From: Thermoleophilia bacterium UBA2241
GTDB lineage: Bacteria; Actinomycetota; Thermoleophilia; UBA2241
Length of the DNA: 54,781 bases
Reading direction: 5' to 3'
Assembly (NCBI GenBank): GCA_002347645.1
Contig: DDYF01000011.1
Location: 1-54,781 of the forward strand
The position numbers were made by a program, and so were the translations under genes. How positions within the stretch are numbered: the stretch's first letter is position 1; each line of letters starts with the position of its first letter. The notes beneath the pieces are model-generated. The model had not been told where the DNA came from and searched no databases. It saw nothing but the letters and a program-made list of their open reading frames with translations. Below, piece after piece: positions 1 to 9,900 of the stretch.

Positions 1-55
1 TGCAGTCTAGATATTCACGACTGCATACGCAAGCCGCCAGGACCGTGTCCGGTCC

Positions 56-1738
56 CTACTTGATCCAGAGCTTGTTGAAGTCGATCTGGAGCATCGGGTC
101 CTGGGCGAAGCCGCCGACACGGTTGTTGGTCATGCGGAACACCCGGTAGTAGTAGATCGGGATGCAGGGCGCGTCCTCGAGCATGACCTTCTCGGCCTGC
201 AGGTACAGGTTGCGGCGCTGCGCGTCGTCGGTCGTCTGACGGGCCTCGATGACGAGGTCGTCGAACTCAGGGTTGTTGTAGAACGTGTACATGGTCTGCG
301 ACTGCGAGCTGTGGAACAGCGGGTAGAGAAAGTTGTCCATCGACGGGTAGTCGGCGATCCAGCCCATGCGGAAGACCTGCGAGCTCTTGGCGTCGCCCTT
401 CTCGCTCTTGGCGAGCATGTCGAGGAAGGTGCCCCACTCGTAGTTCGAGAGCTCGATGTCGAAGCCGACGGCCTCCCAGCCGGCCTGCAGCACCTCGGCG
501 ATCTTCTGATGGCCCTCGTCGGTGTTGTACCAGACCTGCAGGGTGGGCAGGTCGGCGATGCCGGCGACGACTTCCTTGGCCGCCTCGGGGTCGTACGCGT
601 ACGGCGACTGACCGGCCTGGTAGCCCGGGATGCCCTCGGGCACGATGCCGGTGGCCGGGATCGAGATGCCCTCGTTCACGACGTTGATGACGTTCTCGGC
701 GTCGGCCGACATGGTGAGCGCCTTGCGGAGCTCGAGGCCCTGCTCGCCGGCCGGAGCGCCCAGGATCGGGTTGTTCATGTTGATGCCGTACCAGTACGTC
801 GAGAGCTCGGGCAGCTTGTTCGCCGTCCACTCGCCGCTCGCGACCTCAGGCATGGCCTCGGCCACGGCGATCTGCCCCGGAGGCACAGAGCTGTAGTCGA
901 TGGTGCCCTTCTGGAACTCGAGCCACTGCGTCGAGGACTCGGGGATGATCTGGCAATTGACCTCGTCGACGTACGCCGCGTTCTCGGTGTCCCAGTAGTC
1001 CGGGTTCTTCACGAGGGTGATGTAGCGGTTGTTCTTCCACTCCTTCACCACGAAGGGGCCCGTGCCGACCGGCGCGCGGTTGAACTTCTTGGCGCCGATC
1101 TTCTCGATGTACTCCACAGGCGTGACCGAGGCGACGGGATGGCCGAGGGTCTGCGCGAACTCGGCGAACGGGTAGCGCAGCGTCACCTCGAGGGTGTAGT
1201 CGTCGATCGCCTTGACGCCGGTGAGGCCGTCCTTGCCCTCCCAGTAGCCGCTGTCGGTGCAGCCCTGGATGGGAGCGAGGACGTACGACGTGTAGGACCC
1301 GTTGTCGGGGTCGGTCGAGCGGTTCCACGAGTCGACGAAGTCCTGCGCCACGACCTCGCGGCTGACCGGGGCGGCGAACATGACGCCCTGGCGCAGCTTG
1401 AACGTGTAGACGCTCGCGTCCTCGTTGGCCTCCCAGCTCTCGGCGAGCTTGGGCACGGCCTGCATGCCGCCGGTCTCGTCGAGCTCGTAGGCGACGAGCC
1501 CTTCGAGGCAGTTGTGGGCGACCTGCCAGCCTTCGCTCTCCTGCACGCCGACGGCGTCGATGGCCACCGGGTTGGCACTCATCGCGAAGTTGTAGACACC
1601 GCCCGCCTTGGGTGTGCCTTCGTCGCCGTTCTCGGTCGTCGCCTCTTCCTCGCCGCAAGCGGCGAAGACGAGGCCGGCGACAACGAGCAGCATGGCGAGC
1701 ACCAGCAGGCCCCGCCACTTCATCCTGAGCTTAATCAA
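56..1738 (-). CDS. Peptide-type ABC transporter substrate-binding lipoprotein (family 5)
   Basis: This 560-residue protein has the size and organisation of oligopeptide-binding proteins (SBP family 5, OppA/DppA-like). It would capture peptides or similar solutes outside the membrane and deliver them to an ABC permease. A hydrophobic N-terminal signal ends in a lipobox (VFAAC), so the mature protein should be anchored through Cys28, followed by an acidic linker. The family-typical phrase 'GTGPFVVKEW' lies in the middle. The start is TTG at 1738, because AAGGAGGT sits five bases upstream; an ATG at 1723 is badly spaced. No permease or ATPase genes follow before the window edge, so the substrate is unknown. 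Confidence 0.9.
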   Translation of the reverse strand: MIKLRMKWRGLLVLAMLLVVAGLVFAACGEEEATTENGDEGTPKAGGVYNFAMSANPVAIDAVGVQESEGWQVAHNCLEGLVAYELDETGGMQAVPKLAESWEANEDASVYTFKLRQGVMFAAPVSREVVAQDFVDSWNRSTDPDNGSYTSYVLAPIQGCTDSGYWEGKDGLTGVKAIDDYTLEVTLRYPFAEFAQTLGHPVASVTPVEYIEKIGAKKFNRAPVGTGPFVVKEWKNNRYITLVKNPDYWDTENAAYVDEVNCQIIPESSTQWLEFQKGTIDYSSVPPGQIAVAEAMPEVASGEWTANKLPELSTYWYGINMNNPILGAPAGEQGLELRKALTMSADAENVINVVNEGISIPATGIVPEGIPGYQAGQSPYAYDPEAAKEVVAGIADLPTLQVWYNTDEGHQKIAEVLQAGWEAVGFDIELSNYEWGTFLDMLAKSEKGDAKSSQVFRMGWIADYPSMDNFLYPLFHSSQSQTMYTFYNNPEFDDLVIEARQTTDDAQRRNLYLQAEKVMLEDAPCIPIYYYRVFRMTNNRVGGFAQDPMLQIDFNKLWIK

Positions 1739-1965
1739 TTTGACCTCCTTCGAGAGTCAACGCTGTCTCCTGTCTCCCGGGCTGCGTCACACACGGTATG
1801 CCGCCCCGCGACGCGCGCCCTTCCAGCTCTATCCCCTACCGTCCAGCACCTCCCATGAAAAAGTCCCCAGTGATGTCGAGGTCCGTTGTGACAGTGGCCC
1901 GTGACACCAGCGGCCACCGCGCGCACCACGTACGCGCGCCCCGAACTGCGGGCGGTCGCCCACAC

Positions 1966-1995
1966 GCCGCTTCAGCCCAAGCGGCTTCAGCCCAA
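1966..1995. repeat. Tandem repeat and hairpin at the secG stop codon
   Basis: A 12-bp unit (GCTTCAGCCCAA on the plus strand) occurs at 1969-1980 and 1984-1995, a period of 15. It repeats the secG stop codon in frame. Bases 1966-1985 can also pair as GCCGCTT/AAGCGGC around a six-base loop just after the stop. No T-run follows, so calling it a terminator would be speculative. The rest of 1739-1965 shows only the ribosome binding site of the substrate-binding protein. Confidence 0.5.
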
Positions 1996-2208
1996 TCTCC
2001 ACGCGAGCAGGAAGGTCGTCGCGAAGAACAGGACGCCGGTGATGACCGTGTAGCGCGTCAGGTTGCGCTCCATCACGCTCGCCTGCGAGGCGAACGAGAA
2101 CCCGGTCGTGCTGGCCATGCCGGCATCCTTGCCGGAGTGCATGAGGATGAGGCCGATGAGCGCGAGGCTCACGACCAGATGGGCGACGACGAGGACGGCG
2201 TTCAACAC
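1987..2208 (-). CDS. secG: Preprotein translocase subunit SecG
   Basis: This is a 73-residue protein with two hydrophobic segments (about residues 3-22 and 52-70) separated by a polar Gly/Ser-rich loop, the topology and size of SecG, which assists the SecYE channel in protein export. The phrase 'LIGLILMHSGKDAG' matches the family core. The start is GTG at 2208, preceded by an eight-base G tract at spacing seven that can serve as the ribosome binding site. It lies downstream of the gap-pgk-tpiA-gpmI genes, its usual place in actinobacteria. Confidence 0.9.
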   Translation of the reverse strand: MLNAVLVVAHLVVSLALIGLILMHSGKDAGMASTTGFSFASQASVMERNLTRYTVITGVLFFATTFLLAWRLG

Positions 2209-2285
2209 TCGGGATCCCCCCCCTACCGGCGGGTCGATTGACCTTTACCACGCATACGAGCATAGCATTGTTGCATTTTCGGCCG

Positions 2286-2302
2286 CCGGGCACAACGCCC
2301 GG
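2286..2302 (-). terminator. Short hairpin between gpmI and secG
   Basis: A 6-bp perfect stem CCGGGC/GCCCGG with a five-base loop lies 14 bases past the gpmI stop. No T-run follows. It may attenuate transcription between gpmI and secG or just be an mRNA 3' structure. Confidence 0.3.
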
Positions 2303-2316
2303 ACAAGGGAAGCCCT

Positions 2317-3888
2317 TCAGGCTCCCGGCTCGAGCAGGCAGATCCCGGTCATCTCGGCGGGCGGCGACAGGCCGAGCAGGCGCAGGATCGTCGGGCCGAG
2401 GTCGCACAACCGCCCGCCGTCGCGCACGCGCACGCCGTGCACCGTCGCCACGAACGGCACCAGGTTGGTGCTGTGCGCGGTGTTCGGGCTGGCGTCCGGC
2501 TCGAGCATGTTGTCGGCGTTGCCGTGGTCGGCGGTCACCAGACACGCGCCGCCGCGGGCGGTCGCGGCCTCGACGACCCTGCCGAGGCAGGTGTCGACCG
2601 CCTCGACCGCCTTCACGGCGGCCTCGAGCACGCCGCTGTGGCCGACCATGTCGGCGTTGGCGTAGTTCACGACGACGAAGTCGGCCTCATCGCTCTCGAG
2701 CCGGCGCACGAGCTCGTCGGTCACCTCGTAGGCGCTCATCTCAGGCTTGTGGTCGTATGTGGGCACGTCACGGGGGCTGGGGACGAGGATGCGCGTCTCG
2801 CCGGGGTACTCCTGCTCCACCCCCCCGTTGAAGAAGAACGTCACGTGCGCGTACTTCTCGGTCTCGGCGATGTGCAGTTGCCGCAGGCCGGCGTCCGACA
2901 AGACCTGCGCCAGCACGTTCGTCGGGCGCTGGGGCGCGAAGGCCACGGGCAGCGGGAACTCCTTCTTGTACTGCGTCATTGTCACGAAGTCGACGGCCGG
3001 CGGCGCCGGGCCGCGGTCGAACCCCGCGAAGTCCGTCTCGAAGAAGGCGCGCGTGAGCTGGCGGGCGCGGTCTGGACGGAAGTTGAAGAAGAGACAGACG
3101 TCACCCGTGCGCACGCGCGAGTCGACTTCTGGCGCCACGACCGTGGGCCGCACGAACTCGTCTGTCTCGCCGCGCGCGTACGCCGCCTGGACGGCCGCCT
3201 GGGCGTCGGCGGCGTAGAAGCCCTCAGCGTGGACGAGGGCGTCCCAGGCAAGCCTGGTGCGCTCCCAGCGCGTGTCGCGGTCCATGGCGTAGTACCGCCC
3301 GCTCACCACGCCGTACCGCCCCACACCGAGCTCGGCCATGGTCGCCTGGACCCCCGCGAGATAAGCGGGGGCGCTCTGCGGCGGCGTGTCGCGACCGTCA
3401 AGGAAGGCGTGCACGACCACGTCGCGCACGCCCTCGCGCCGGGCGAGTTCGAGGCAAGCCTTGAGATGGCCCATGTCGCTGTGCACGCCGCCGCCCGACA
3501 CCAGGCCCATGAGGTGGAGCCTGCTGCCGCGGCCGGCCGCCTTCGCCATGGCCTGGACGAGCACGCGGTTCGCGAAGAACGAGCCGTCCTCGATCGCCTT
3601 CGTGATCCGTGTCAGGTCCTGATAGACCACCCGCCCCGCGCCGATGTTCAGGTGCCCGACCTCGGAGTTGCCCATCTGCCCCACGGGCAGGCCGACGGCC
3701 TCACCGGACGCGTCGAGCGTGCCGTGCGGGTACACGGCCCAGAGACGGTCGAAGACCGGGGTGTCAGCCAGGGTGACAGCATTGCCGGGGCCGGGCGGAG
3801 CGTGGCCCCAGCCGTCCATGACCACGAGAACGACGGGACGGAACGCCCGCCCGGCCGGCGAGAGCGACGGGTCGGGCGCCGCCGTCAC
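2317..3888 (-). CDS. gpmI: 2,3-bisphosphoglycerate-independent phosphoglycerate mutase
   Basis: The protein interconverts 3- and 2-phosphoglycerate in glycolysis and gluconeogenesis using a phosphoserine intermediate and two Mn ions. At 523 residues it has the family length. The N-terminal metal site (VVMDGWG), the catalytic-serine motif (GQMGNSEVGHLNIGAGR, about residues 70-90) and the C-terminal metal motif (DHGNADNM) are all present. GTG at 3888 overlaps the tpiA stop as GTGA, so the two genes are translationally coupled. Choice of GpmI means no 2,3-BPG cofactor is needed. Confidence 0.96.
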   Translation of the reverse strand: MTAAPDPSLSPAGRAFRPVVLVVMDGWGHAPPGPGNAVTLADTPVFDRLWAVYPHGTLDASGEAVGLPVGQMGNSEVGHLNIGAGRVVYQDLTRITKAIEDGSFFANRVLVQAMAKAAGRGSRLHLMGLVSGGGVHSDMGHLKACLELARREGVRDVVVHAFLDGRDTPPQSAPAYLAGVQATMAELGVGRYGVVSGRYYAMDRDTRWERTRLAWDALVHAEGFYAADAQAAVQAAYARGETDEFVRPTVVAPEVDSRVRTGDVCLFFNFRPDRARQLTRAFFETDFAGFDRGPAPPAVDFVTMTQYKKEFPLPVAFAPQRPTNVLAQVLSDAGLRQLHIAETEKYAHVTFFFNGGVEQEYPGETRILVPSPRDVPTYDHKPEMSAYEVTDELVRRLESDEADFVVVNYANADMVGHSGVLEAAVKAVEAVDTCLGRVVEAATARGGACLVTADHGNADNMLEPDASPNTAHSTNLVPFVATVHGVRVRDGGRLCDLGPTILRLLGLSPPAEMTGICLLEPGA

Positions 3889-4652
3889 GCGGGCTCCACG
3901 AAGCGCACGATCCTCGCGAACTCCTGCGGGTCGAGGCTCGCCCCGCCGACCAGCACGCCGTCGATGTCGGGCTGCGCCATGAGGGCGTCGATGTTCGCCG
4001 CCTTGACACTGCCGCCGTACAGGATGCGGACGTCGTCGGCGGCCGCGCCGAAGCGCTCGCGCAGACGCCGGCGGACGAAGGCGACGATCTCCTGGGCGGT
4101 CTCCGGGGTGGCCGTCCTGCCCGTGCCGATCGCCCAGATGGGCTCGTAGGCGATCGCCAGAGCGGCGAGCTCGGCGACGCCGACCTCGGCGAGGTCGGCG
4201 TCGATCTGGCCGCCCACCTTGCTCTCGGTGTGCCCCGCCTCGCGTTCATCGAGGGTCTCTCCGCAACACAGCACCGGCGTGAGGCCGCCGTCGAGGGCGG
4301 CGCGCACCTTACGGGCCAGGTCGGCGTCGTTCTCGGCGAAGTACTGGCGCCGCTCGGAGTGCCCCAGGATCACGTGCGTGACGCCGAGCTCCGCGAGCAT
4401 CGCCGGGGCGAGCTCGCCCGTGTAGGCGCCCTCGGCAGCGTAGTGCATGGTCTGGGCGCCGACACGCACGACGCTGCCGGCCGTCGCCGCCACCGCCGTC
4501 TCGAGACACACCGCGGGCGGGCAGAGCAGCACGTCGCGGTCGTCGACGCCGGCCACGAGGGGCACGAAGGCATCGAAGAACGCCCTCGTCTCGGGACGCG
4601 TCTTGTACATCTTCCAGTTGCCCGCCATGAGCGGGCGCCGGCCGCCGGCCAT
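3885..4652 (-). CDS. tpiA: Triosephosphate isomerase
   Basis: This 255-residue TIM barrel interconverts glyceraldehyde-3-phosphate and dihydroxyacetone phosphate. Visible active-site elements are the Asn/Lys motif (AGNWKMYK), the catalytic histidine region (GHSERR), the catalytic glutamate (AYEPIWAIGTG) and the phosphate loop (YGGSVK). The same frame runs open far upstream through pgk, but the start is fixed by ATG at 4652, with GGAGGAG just upstream inside the last pgk codons. A GTG two codons earlier is possible. It is separated from pgk by two bases and overlaps gpmI by four. Confidence 0.97.
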   Translation of the reverse strand: MAGGRRPLMAGNWKMYKTRPETRAFFDAFVPLVAGVDDRDVLLCPPAVCLETAVAATAGSVVRVGAQTMHYAAEGAYTGELAPAMLAELGVTHVILGHSERRQYFAENDADLARKVRAALDGGLTPVLCCGETLDEREAGHTESKVGGQIDADLAEVGVAELAALAIAYEPIWAIGTGRTATPETAQEIVAFVRRRLRERFGAAADDVRILYGGSVKAANIDALMAQPDIDGVLVGGASLDPQEFARIVRFVEPA

Positions 4653-4654
4653 CG

Positions 4655-5836
4655 TCACTCCTCCTCCAAGAGGGCGGCGACGCCGGGCAGCGTCTTGCCC
4701 TCGATGAACTCCATGGACGCGCCGCCTCCGGTCGAGACGTGCGCGATGCCGTCCTCGAGCCCGAACCGGCGGACCGCGCTGACCGTGTCGCCGCCGCCGA
4801 CGACGGTGACGGCACCGCTCGCGGCGATCGCCTCGCCGAGTGCCCTGGTGCCGGCGGCGAACTCGTCCACCTCGAAGAGGCCCATCGGCCCGTTCCAGAA
4901 GATGGTCCCGGCGTCGCGTACCCGCGCGGCGAACGCCGCGACCGTGGCCGGGCCGACGTCGAGCCCCATCTGGTCCGCCGGCATGGCGTCGGCGGGCACG
5001 ACGCTGGCGGATACCCCCGCCTCGGCCGCGGGCGCGACGACGATGTCGATCGGCAGTTCGAAGGCGCAACCGCCGGCGCGCGCCTTGCCGGCGATCGCGC
5101 CGGCGGCGTCCAGCCCCTCGACGTCGAGCTTGGACGTGCCGACCTCGCGCCCCGCCGCCTTGAAGAAGGCGAAGCACATGGCACCGCCCACGAGGACGGC
5201 GTCGGCGGTGTCGAGCATCTTCTCGATGACCCCGATCTTGTCCGAGACCTTGGCGCCGCCAAGGACGACGACGAAGGGCCGCGCGGGGTCGCTCAGCAGC
5301 TTCCCGAGCATCGAGAGCTCGCGCATCATGAGAAGACCGGCCACCGCCGGCAGCAGGTGGGCGACACCCTCCGTGGACGCGTGCGCCCGGTGCGCGGTGC
5401 CGAACGCGTCGTTGACGAAGACGTCGCCGAGGGCGGCGAGCTGGGCCGCGAAGGCGGGGTCGTTGGCCGTCTCCTCGGCGTGGAAGCGAAGGTTCTCGAG
5501 CAGCAGGACGGCTCCCGGTGCCAGCGCCGCGGCGGCCGCCTCGGCCTCGGGGCCGACGCAGTCGGCGGTGCTCGCCACCGGCCGCCCGAGCAGCTCGCTG
5601 AGGCGCGCCGCCACGGGCGCCATCCGCAGGCCCTCGACCACCTGGCCCTTGGGACGGCCCAGGTGCGAGGCGAGCACCACCGGGCACCCTTGGCCGATGA
5701 GGTACTGGATCGTCGGCAGCGCCGCCCTGATGCGGGTGTCGTCGGCGACGCGGCCGCCGTCGAGCGGCACGTTGAAGTCGACGCGCACCAGCGCGCGCCT
5801 GCCCGCCAGCGGGTAGTCCGACACTGAACGCTTCAT
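4655..5836 (-). CDS. pgk: Phosphoglycerate kinase
   Basis: The protein transfers phosphate from 1,3-bisphosphoglycerate to ADP, the first ATP-yielding step of glycolysis. It has about 393 residues and the two-domain PGK pattern: N-terminal substrate motif (RVDFNVPL), 'LASHLGRPKG', the hinge region, and the C-terminal nucleotide motif (GGGDTVSA) near 'STGGGASMEF'. ATG at 5836 is preferred because AAGGAGG lies about nine bases upstream; the ATG at 5845 is only three bases from it. It is the second gene of the gap-pgk-tpiA-gpmI-secG run. Confidence 0.97.
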   Translation of the reverse strand: MKRSVSDYPLAGRRALVRVDFNVPLDGGRVADDTRIRAALPTIQYLIGQGCPVVLASHLGRPKGQVVEGLRMAPVAARLSELLGRPVASTADCVGPEAEAAAAALAPGAVLLLENLRFHAEETANDPAFAAQLAALGDVFVNDAFGTAHRAHASTEGVAHLLPAVAGLLMMRELSMLGKLLSDPARPFVVVLGGAKVSDKIGVIEKMLDTADAVLVGGAMCFAFFKAAGREVGTSKLDVEGLDAAGAIAGKARAGGCAFELPIDIVVAPAAEAGVSASVVPADAMPADQMGLDVGPATVAAFAARVRDAGTIFWNGPMGLFEVDEFAAGTRALGEAIAASGAVTVVGGGDTVSAVRRFGLEDGIAHVSTGGGASMEFIEGKTLPGVAALLEEE

Positions 5837-5881
5837 GACGCGCATGCCCTCCTTGGCTTCACTCGCTCCATCCGCCTGCGG

Positions 5882-6877
5882 TCAGAGGACCATCTGGACG
5901 AGCTCGACCAGCCGGCAGGAGTATCCCCACTCGTTGTCGTACCAGGCCACGCACTTGACGAGCGTGCCCTTCGCCATCGTCAGCGCGGGGTCGAAGATCG
6001 ACGAGTGGCTGTTGCCGACGATGTCGATGCTCACGATCGGGTCCTCCTGGTACTGCAGGATGCCCTTCATCGGACCCTCGGCGGCGGCCTTCATGGCCGC
6101 GTTGACCTCGTCGGCGGTAACCTCCGTCTTGAGCTCGACGACGAGGTCCGTGGCCGAGCCGTCGGGGGTCGGCACGCGCAGCGCGAACCCGTCGAGCCTG
6201 CCCTCAAGCTCGGGGATGACCAGCGAGACGGCGCGCGCCGCGCCCGTCGTGGTAGGGATGATGGACGCCGCCGCGGCGCGCGCCCGGCGCAGGTCCTTGT
6301 GCGGGAAGTCGAGCAGCTTCTGGTCGTTGGTGTAGGCGTGGACGGTGGTCATGAACCCCTTCTCCACGCCGAAGTTGTCGACCAGCACCTTGGCCATCGG
6401 CGCCAGGCAGTTGGTGGTACAGCTGGCGTTCGAGATGACGTCGTGCTTGGCCCTGTCGTAGGTCTCGTCGTTGACGCCGATCACGATGGTCGCGTCCGGA
6501 CCCTTGGCCGGCGCCGAGACGATGACCTTCTGCGCGCCGGCCTCCAGGTGCTTGGCGGCGTCGGCCCGCTCGGTGAATCGGCCGGTCGACTCGATCACCA
6601 CATCGGCCCCCAGCTCCCGCCACGGGAGCTTGCCGGGGTCGGTCTCGCCGGTGACGCGCACGCGCGTGCCGTCGATCACCAGCCCCTCGCCGTCGACCGC
6701 GACCTCGCCGTTGAACACGCCGTGCACGGAGTCGTACTTGAACAGGTGCCCCAGCGTCCTCACGTCGGCAAGGTCGTTGATGCCCACGAACTCGACGTCG
6801 GCCTTCTCGCGCAGCGCCGCCCTGATGACGAGGCGGCCGATGCGGCCGAACCCGTTGACGCCAACTCGTACGGTCAT
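5882..6877 (-). CDS. gap: Glyceraldehyde-3-phosphate dehydrogenase (type I)
   Basis: This enzyme oxidises glyceraldehyde-3-phosphate to 1,3-bisphosphoglycerate with NAD. The 331-residue sequence is canonical: Rossmann motif GVNGFGRIGR, the 'GINDL' aspartate that favours NAD, catalytic Cys in SNASCTTNCLAP (about residue 150), the catalytic His in TTVHAYTNDQ, and the C-terminal WYDNEWGYS. A GGGAGGT site precedes the ATG. It lies 24 bp downstream of the PPDK-like gene and 45 bp upstream of pgk, so all are probably co-transcribed. A divergent paralogue is at 11367. Confidence 0.97.
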   Translation of the reverse strand: MTVRVGVNGFGRIGRLVIRAALREKADVEFVGINDLADVRTLGHLFKYDSVHGVFNGEVAVDGEGLVIDGTRVRVTGETDPGKLPWRELGADVVIESTGRFTERADAAKHLEAGAQKVIVSAPAKGPDATIVIGVNDETYDRAKHDVISNASCTTNCLAPMAKVLVDNFGVEKGFMTTVHAYTNDQKLLDFPHKDLRRARAAAASIIPTTTGAARAVSLVIPELEGRLDGFALRVPTPDGSATDLVVELKTEVTADEVNAAMKAAAEGPMKGILQYQEDPIVSIDIVGNSHSSIFDPALTMAKGTLVKCVAWYDNEWGYSCRLVELVQMVL

Positions 6878-6901
6878 GGGGACCTCCCGATAGTCGCGTT
6901 G

Positions 6902-9900
6902 CTAGTGCGTGTCGGCCATCGTGGGCTGGACCACGGTGGGGACACGTCCAAGGAAGATGTTACCCGTGCGACCGTCGATGGACAGCCAGTCACCGGGATG
7001 GAGTCCATGGCCGGCGAGCCGTGCGATGCCGTCCTTCTCGGAGACCTCGAGGTCCATGCAGTCGACGACGGCTGTCTTGCCCAGGCGTTTCGCCGTCACG
7101 GCGGCGTGCGACGTGGCCCCGCCGCGCGCCGTCAGAATGCCGTCGACGCGCGTGATGATGTCGATGTCTTCGGGGACGGTGTCCGGGCGCAGGAGCACGA
7201 TGTCGTCGCCCGGGGCCTCCTTTGAGAGCCGGTCGATCTGCGCGGCGTCGATGGCCACCCGGCCCGCGTACGCACCTCCGGCCACGCCCACCCCCACGGC
7301 GACGGGGGGCACGTACTTCGGGGACGCCGTGTCGAAGTAGGCGGCGTCCTTCGCCTTCTCCTGGACGACCGCCCTCTTCTGCAGCACGAAGAGGTCCTCG
7401 CCGGCGGGCGACTCGAAGGTGAACTCGATCTCCTGAGGGTCGTACTCGTGCACGTCGACGAGGTCGCGGGCGACGTCCACCAGCCTGCAGTAGATCTCCG
7501 GATAATCGTTCTCGAGCGAGTTCCCGGTGCCGTGGTAGGTCGCGCTGCCCAGCCGCTGGCCCTCGGAGATGGGCAGCGGGAAGACGAGGCCTCCGACGAG
7601 GTCGTCGCCCTGGCAGCGCACCGCGTAGTCGCCGAAGAGACGCACCTGCCGGCTGTACGGCTCGAGCGGGTTGTTCGTGAAGGTGACCCCCGAGCCCGAC
7701 TCGCGACTCAGGTTGCCGAAGACCATGCGCTGCACGACCACGGCCGTGCCCCACTCCTCGGCGAGCCCGATGTACTGCCGGTAGAGACGCGCCTGCGGCG
7801 CATCCCATGACTGGAGCACCTTGACGATGCACGCGACCACCTGGGAGAACGGGTCGTCGATAAAGGCGACCCCTTCGCCGTGGGCGCGTTCCTTGTAGGC
7901 GAAGGCGAGCTCGCGCATCTGGTCGGCCGAGAAGTCCAGCTTCTGCGCCACGCCGTACCGCCGCTTGAACTCGTTCATGATGCCGTCGAAGACGTCACGC
8001 TGGATGCCCGCCGACATGGCCCAGGACTGCAGGAACCTCCGGTAGCCGTCCCAGGCCGCCCACTCGTACTTGGGCCGCCGGGCGAGCGAAGCCGCGAGCT
8101 CGTCGTTGAGACCCACGTTGACGAACGTCGTCATGAGCCCCGGCATGGAGACCGCCGCCCCCGACCGGATCGAGAGGAGGAGAGGGCGCGCGGGGTCGCC
8201 GAGACGCATGCGCACCTGCCGCTCGAGACCGGCGAGCGCCGTACGGATGCGCGCGATCGTGTCGTCGTACAGCGGGCGATAGGCCATGGCCGGCCACGCG
8301 CCAAAGAGCTCCGTCGTCAGTATGAAGCCCTGCGGCACGTTGTACCCGTACGACGCCATCTGCTTGAGGCCGAGCCCCTTGAAGCCCAGCGTCATCTGGT
8401 CGTCGGTGCCGGGGCGCGGCTTGTGAAGCGGCGAGACGAGGCGTTCGGGGTCATAGTTCATCATGCGCGTGAGCGCGCGGCTGTCGAGCCGCCCGCTCAA
8501 CATCGAGATCTGGTGGAGCGCGGCTCCCACGTAGCGGTCGAGTGCCTGAAGGCCGACCGCCGAAACGAGGACCTCGCGGAGCACCATCTCGGCCACGGCG
8601 TCGACCGGCATGGCGCGCGCCTCGCATTGGCGGGGGTCATTGACGAGGACGGTGTGCAGGACCTGCTCGTGGCTGAGGACGGCCGTGGCCGAGAGCTCCG
8701 TCACGCTGTGGACCAGGAACTGGAACATGTTCTGGTACTGCCTGAAGGTGAAGTTGCGACTGGCGAACGTCGCCTCGAGCATGCTGAGGTTGGCGCTGAG
8801 GTCGCTCGAGTCGATGCCATCGACGGCGAGGGCGCGCTCGAACAGCCTGACCGCCCTCGCCTTACGGCGCAGCGAGTAGCGGTTGACGTACGGTTCGACG
8901 CTCTCCTCGACCAGGTCCTCGAGGAGACGGCCCACGAGCTTCTCGACGCGGAAGGACAGCCCGAGGGCGTCGAACTTCGGCTCGCTGTAGTTCCCGTAGA
9001 TCGACGGGATGCCGGCGGCGATGTGACGCTTCTGGTAGATGTTCTCGGTCGCCGCCGAAGGCCGCGAGCGCAGGATGATCGTCTTGAGCTCCTCGAGCAC
9101 GGTGAGCCCCGCGTCGAGCAGCCGGTCGCGGGCCGCCGGCGAGGGGCGTGCCTGCCACTTCGTCAGGGCACGCCCGAACCGCTGCCGCGTCCTCGCCCCC
9201 AGTCGGAGGTGGCGGTCGACTGCTTCCCCGACGTCGTCGACCGAGAGCGAGTACTTGTGCGCCACCAGCTGATAGGTGCGCACCAGCAGCGCGACGCGGC
9301 GGCGGTCGATGTCGGTCGTCGATCCGGGGCCCGCAGCGACGCCGGCGAGCTCCGTCTCGAGCGCCCCCGGCGACATCGTCAACAGCGCATCGAGAAGGCC
9401 CTCGACCTCCGACGCGGCGAGCTGCGACTCAGCCTCGTCGCCGGCGCCGCGCGCCCGGGACCTGCGACGCGTTCGGCCACGCGGGACGTCGCTCGCGACG
9501 TCACGAGCTGCGAGGCGCTTCTGCAACGCGCACAGCGCGGCGTGAGGCCCTGCCGCCCATTCCGGCTCGCCGCGCACCGTCTCCAGCGCGTTCGCCGAGA
9601 CGTAGGGCGCCAGGCCCGAAGGATCGAGCGTCGCCCAGTAGCGCAGCACCGCGCGGCTGAACCCTATCAGCCGGTTCGACGACTCCGCGTGCGATTGCTT
9701 CCGCAGGAAGTGCATGAGGGAGTCGCGGCGCGCGCAGATCTCGTCGATCTCGGTCGACACGGCGCGCAGCTCACCCTCGGCGCCGACCTCGTTGAAGTAC
9801 ACGGGCAGGGTGCGCAGGAGCTGCTTGGCGACGAAGTAGATCGGCCGGATGTCGGCGTTCAGGAAGCGCGTCACGTCACGCTGGAAGAGGTCGGTGTCGG

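Noticed and set aside
3885..5687. Apparent 600-residue triosephosphate isomerase fusion
   Set aside because: The upstream part is a shadow of pgk; a ribosome binding site and ATG at 4652 give the normal 255-residue enzyme.
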